Source of the DNA: CAZEHS01 sp964649745
Lineage (GTDB): Bacteria > Bacillota > Clostridia > Peptostreptococcales > Acidaminobacteraceae
Direction: 5' to 3'
DNA length: 6,337 nucleotides
Assembly: GCA_964649745.1 (NCBI GenBank)
Contig: CAZYQI010000070.1
Location: 1-6,337 of the forward strand
The translations under genes and the position numbers were made by a program. Positions 5,601-6,337 of the stretch are shown in pieces. The notes under the pieces are model-generated. The model saw only the letters and a list, made by a program, of their open reading frames with translations. It did no database searches and was not told the DNA's origin. Within the stretch, counting starts at the first letter, position 1. Each line of letters begins with the position of its first letter.

Positions 5601-6150
5601 ATTCCCATCGTTCAAACAGATTTCCCTCAATCCCCAGCTGATCCAGGGTTCTGCCCACCATGATCCCTACCAGATCCCCAATCGTTTGGGGCTTATGATA
5701 AAAACCAGGAGACGCAGGCATAATCGTAACGCCCAGCCGGGACAGCTTCAGCATATTCTCCAGATGAATCGGCGACAGGGGCATTTCCCTGGGCACCATC
5801 ACCAGCCTTCGCCGTTCCTTGATGGTCACATCGGCCGCCCTCTGGATGAGATTGGAGCTGACACCTCCGGCCACTGCCGCCAAGGTGTTCATGGAGCAGG
5901 GAATAATCACCATGCCGTCGGTCTTGAAGGATCCGCTGGACACTGCCGCCCCCAAATCCGTTATATCATAGGACCGGGTAGCCATGGCCTGAAGCTCCTT
6001 CCGGCTAAGGCCGCATTCGTGAGCCACCACCTGCTCTCCCATCCGGGATATAATCAGATGGGTTTCGATATTCAGCTGTTCTAACGCCTTCAGCAGCCCC
6101 ACCCCATAAAGGGTACAGCTGCCTCCGGTCATCCCTACCACAATGCGCAT
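5599..6150 (-). CDS. ubiX: UbiX-family flavin prenyltransferase
   Basis: 183 residues, close to the family norm. UbiX joins a dimethylallyl group to reduced FMN to give prenyl-FMN, the cofactor of UbiD decarboxylases. Visible marks are the N-terminal nucleotide loop MTGGSCTLYG (7-16; usually TGASG), SGSFKTDGMVIIPCSMNTLA (72-91), NLIQRAADVTIKERRRL (100-116) with the active-site Lys111, VPREMPLSPIHLENMLKLS (119-137) with Arg121 and Glu122, and PASPGFYHKPQTIGDLV (145-161) with Tyr151. All match the Pseudomonas UbiX pattern as I remember it. The ATG has GGAGG at 6-nt spacing. It is the first gene after the promoter, and the partner UbiD gene follows after 13 nt, which strongly suggests a dedicated cofactor supply. 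The loop change from Ala-Ser-Gly to Gly-Ser-Cys is a minor variation. A different HFCD role, such as Pad1-type supply for a phenolic acid decarboxylase, is the same chemistry. Confidence 0.94.
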   Translation of the reverse strand: MRIVVGMTGGSCTLYGVGLLKALEQLNIETHLIISRMGEQVVAHECGLSRKELQAMATRSYDITDLGAAVSSGSFKTDGMVIIPCSMNTLAAVAGGVSSNLIQRAADVTIKERRRLVMVPREMPLSPIHLENMLKLSRLGVTIMPASPGFYHKPQTIGDLVGIMVGRTLDQLGIEGNLFERWE

Positions 6151-6193
6151 AATGCGCCTCCGAAACTAGACGTACAAATGATTAAACCTTTTG

Positions 6194-6231
6194 CCACAGA
6201 TGTCGCAGATGACAAACAATGAACGCAGATG
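6194..6231. repeat. Short tandem CAGATG-type repeats in the operon leader
   Basis: Four consecutive 9-10 nt units on the plus strand: CCACAGATG, TCGCAGATG, ACAAACAATG, AACGCAGATG (the third degenerate). On the minus strand they read as CATCTGCGTT and CATCTGTGG units. Further out, at 6271-6290, two CATCT units (CATTCATCTT, CTTTCATCTA) occur in the opposite orientation, so the promoter is flanked by loosely inverted copies. The spacing and size do not fit CRISPR. It resembles a dispersed intergenic repeat that I recall in many bacterial genomes. Confidence 0.55.
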
Positions 6232-6232
6232 G

Positions 6233-6251
6233 GGATTGATTATACCAATCC
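6233..6251. promoter_or_regulatory. Candidate operator dyad over the -10 element
   Basis: A perfect 6-bp inverted repeat, GGATTG (6233-6238) and CAATCC (6246-6251), flanks 7 nt that contain the TATAAT box. A symmetric site centred on the -10 is where a dimeric repressor could block the promoter. No regulator gene is in the window, and a 6-bp dyad can occur by chance. Confidence 0.4.
6239..6247 (-). promoter_or_regulatory. Extended -10 promoter of the BMC operon
   Basis: TGGTATAAT on the minus strand is a perfect extended -10 (TGn plus TATAAT). No good TTGACA-like -35 lies 16-19 nt upstream, as is tolerated with an extended -10. Transcription would begin near 6231, leaving a leader of about 80 nt before ubiX. 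I recognise no riboswitch in that leader. The region 6252-6337 is AT-rich and shows no gene or terminator that I can support. Confidence 0.6.
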
Positions 6252-6337
6252 GGTAATTTTGCTCTATTTGCATTCATCTTCTTTCATCTATCCTAAAAAT
6301 AATACAGAACAAAATGAAGGCACAAAAACACCCTCCT

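Noticed and set aside
4224..5630. Longer UbiD-family protein from TTG 5630
   Set aside because: It would overlap ubiX by 32 nt and add 15 residues unlike the family, while GTG 5585 has a good ribosome site at ideal spacing.
6194..6231. CRISPR array
   Set aside because: The units are only 9-10 nt, are imperfect and adjacent without spacers, and no cas gene is present.
6151..6231. Purine riboswitch or other leader RNA
   Set aside because: Given the purine-type enzyme I looked for one, but the leader is mostly short repeats and shows no three-helix purine-aptamer pattern that I can make out.

Overview
The window is most of a single minus-strand operon for a bacterial microcompartment (BMC). 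It reads from about 6240 down to a rho-independent terminator at about 85-54. Strong GGAGG-type ribosome sites, tight gene packing, base composition a little above half G+C by eye, and the types of BMC and purine genes present suggest a Firmicute, most likely an anaerobic clostridial-type organism. That placement is inference; no rRNA or marker gene is present.

Layout in transcription order: (1) an extended -10 promoter inside a 6-bp dyad, followed by a leader of about 80 nt built from CAGATG-type repeats; (2) a UbiX-family flavin prenyltransferase; (3) a UbiD-family decarboxylase, with a probable GTG start 13 nt after ubiX; (4) BMC-H shell protein 1; (5) an unrecognised 85-residue protein; (6) BMC-H shell protein 2, divergent, with a charged tail; (7) BMC-H shell protein 3, PduA/EutM-like, overlapping the previous gene by 4 nt; (8) a flavoprotein of the HFCD fold with an N-terminal amphipathic helix and a C-terminal ITPAARD motif; (9) an EutN/CcmL-type pentameric vertex protein; (10) an adenine-deaminase-family amidohydrolase. 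The operon ends at a 12-bp-stem terminator. A second hairpin at 19-41 is oriented for a converging plus-strand gene outside the window.

The shell genes (three hexamer-type, one pentamer-type) are enough in principle for a closed shell, but no BMC-T trimer is present here. The enzymes are unusual for a BMC. There is no aldehyde dehydrogenase, alcohol dehydrogenase, PduL phosphotransacylase, diol dehydratase or glycyl-radical enzyme. Instead there is a prenyl-FMN maker, a prenyl-FMN-type decarboxylase, another flavoprotein and a purine-type deaminase. The best joint hypothesis is a compartment for a nitrogen heterocycle, possibly the clostridial purine route in which 4-amino-5-imidazolecarboxylate is decarboxylated and 4-aminoimidazole deaminated. 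This is inference. It is made more interesting because both candidate enzymes appear, by by-eye alignment, to have lost residues that are metal ligands in their characterised relatives.
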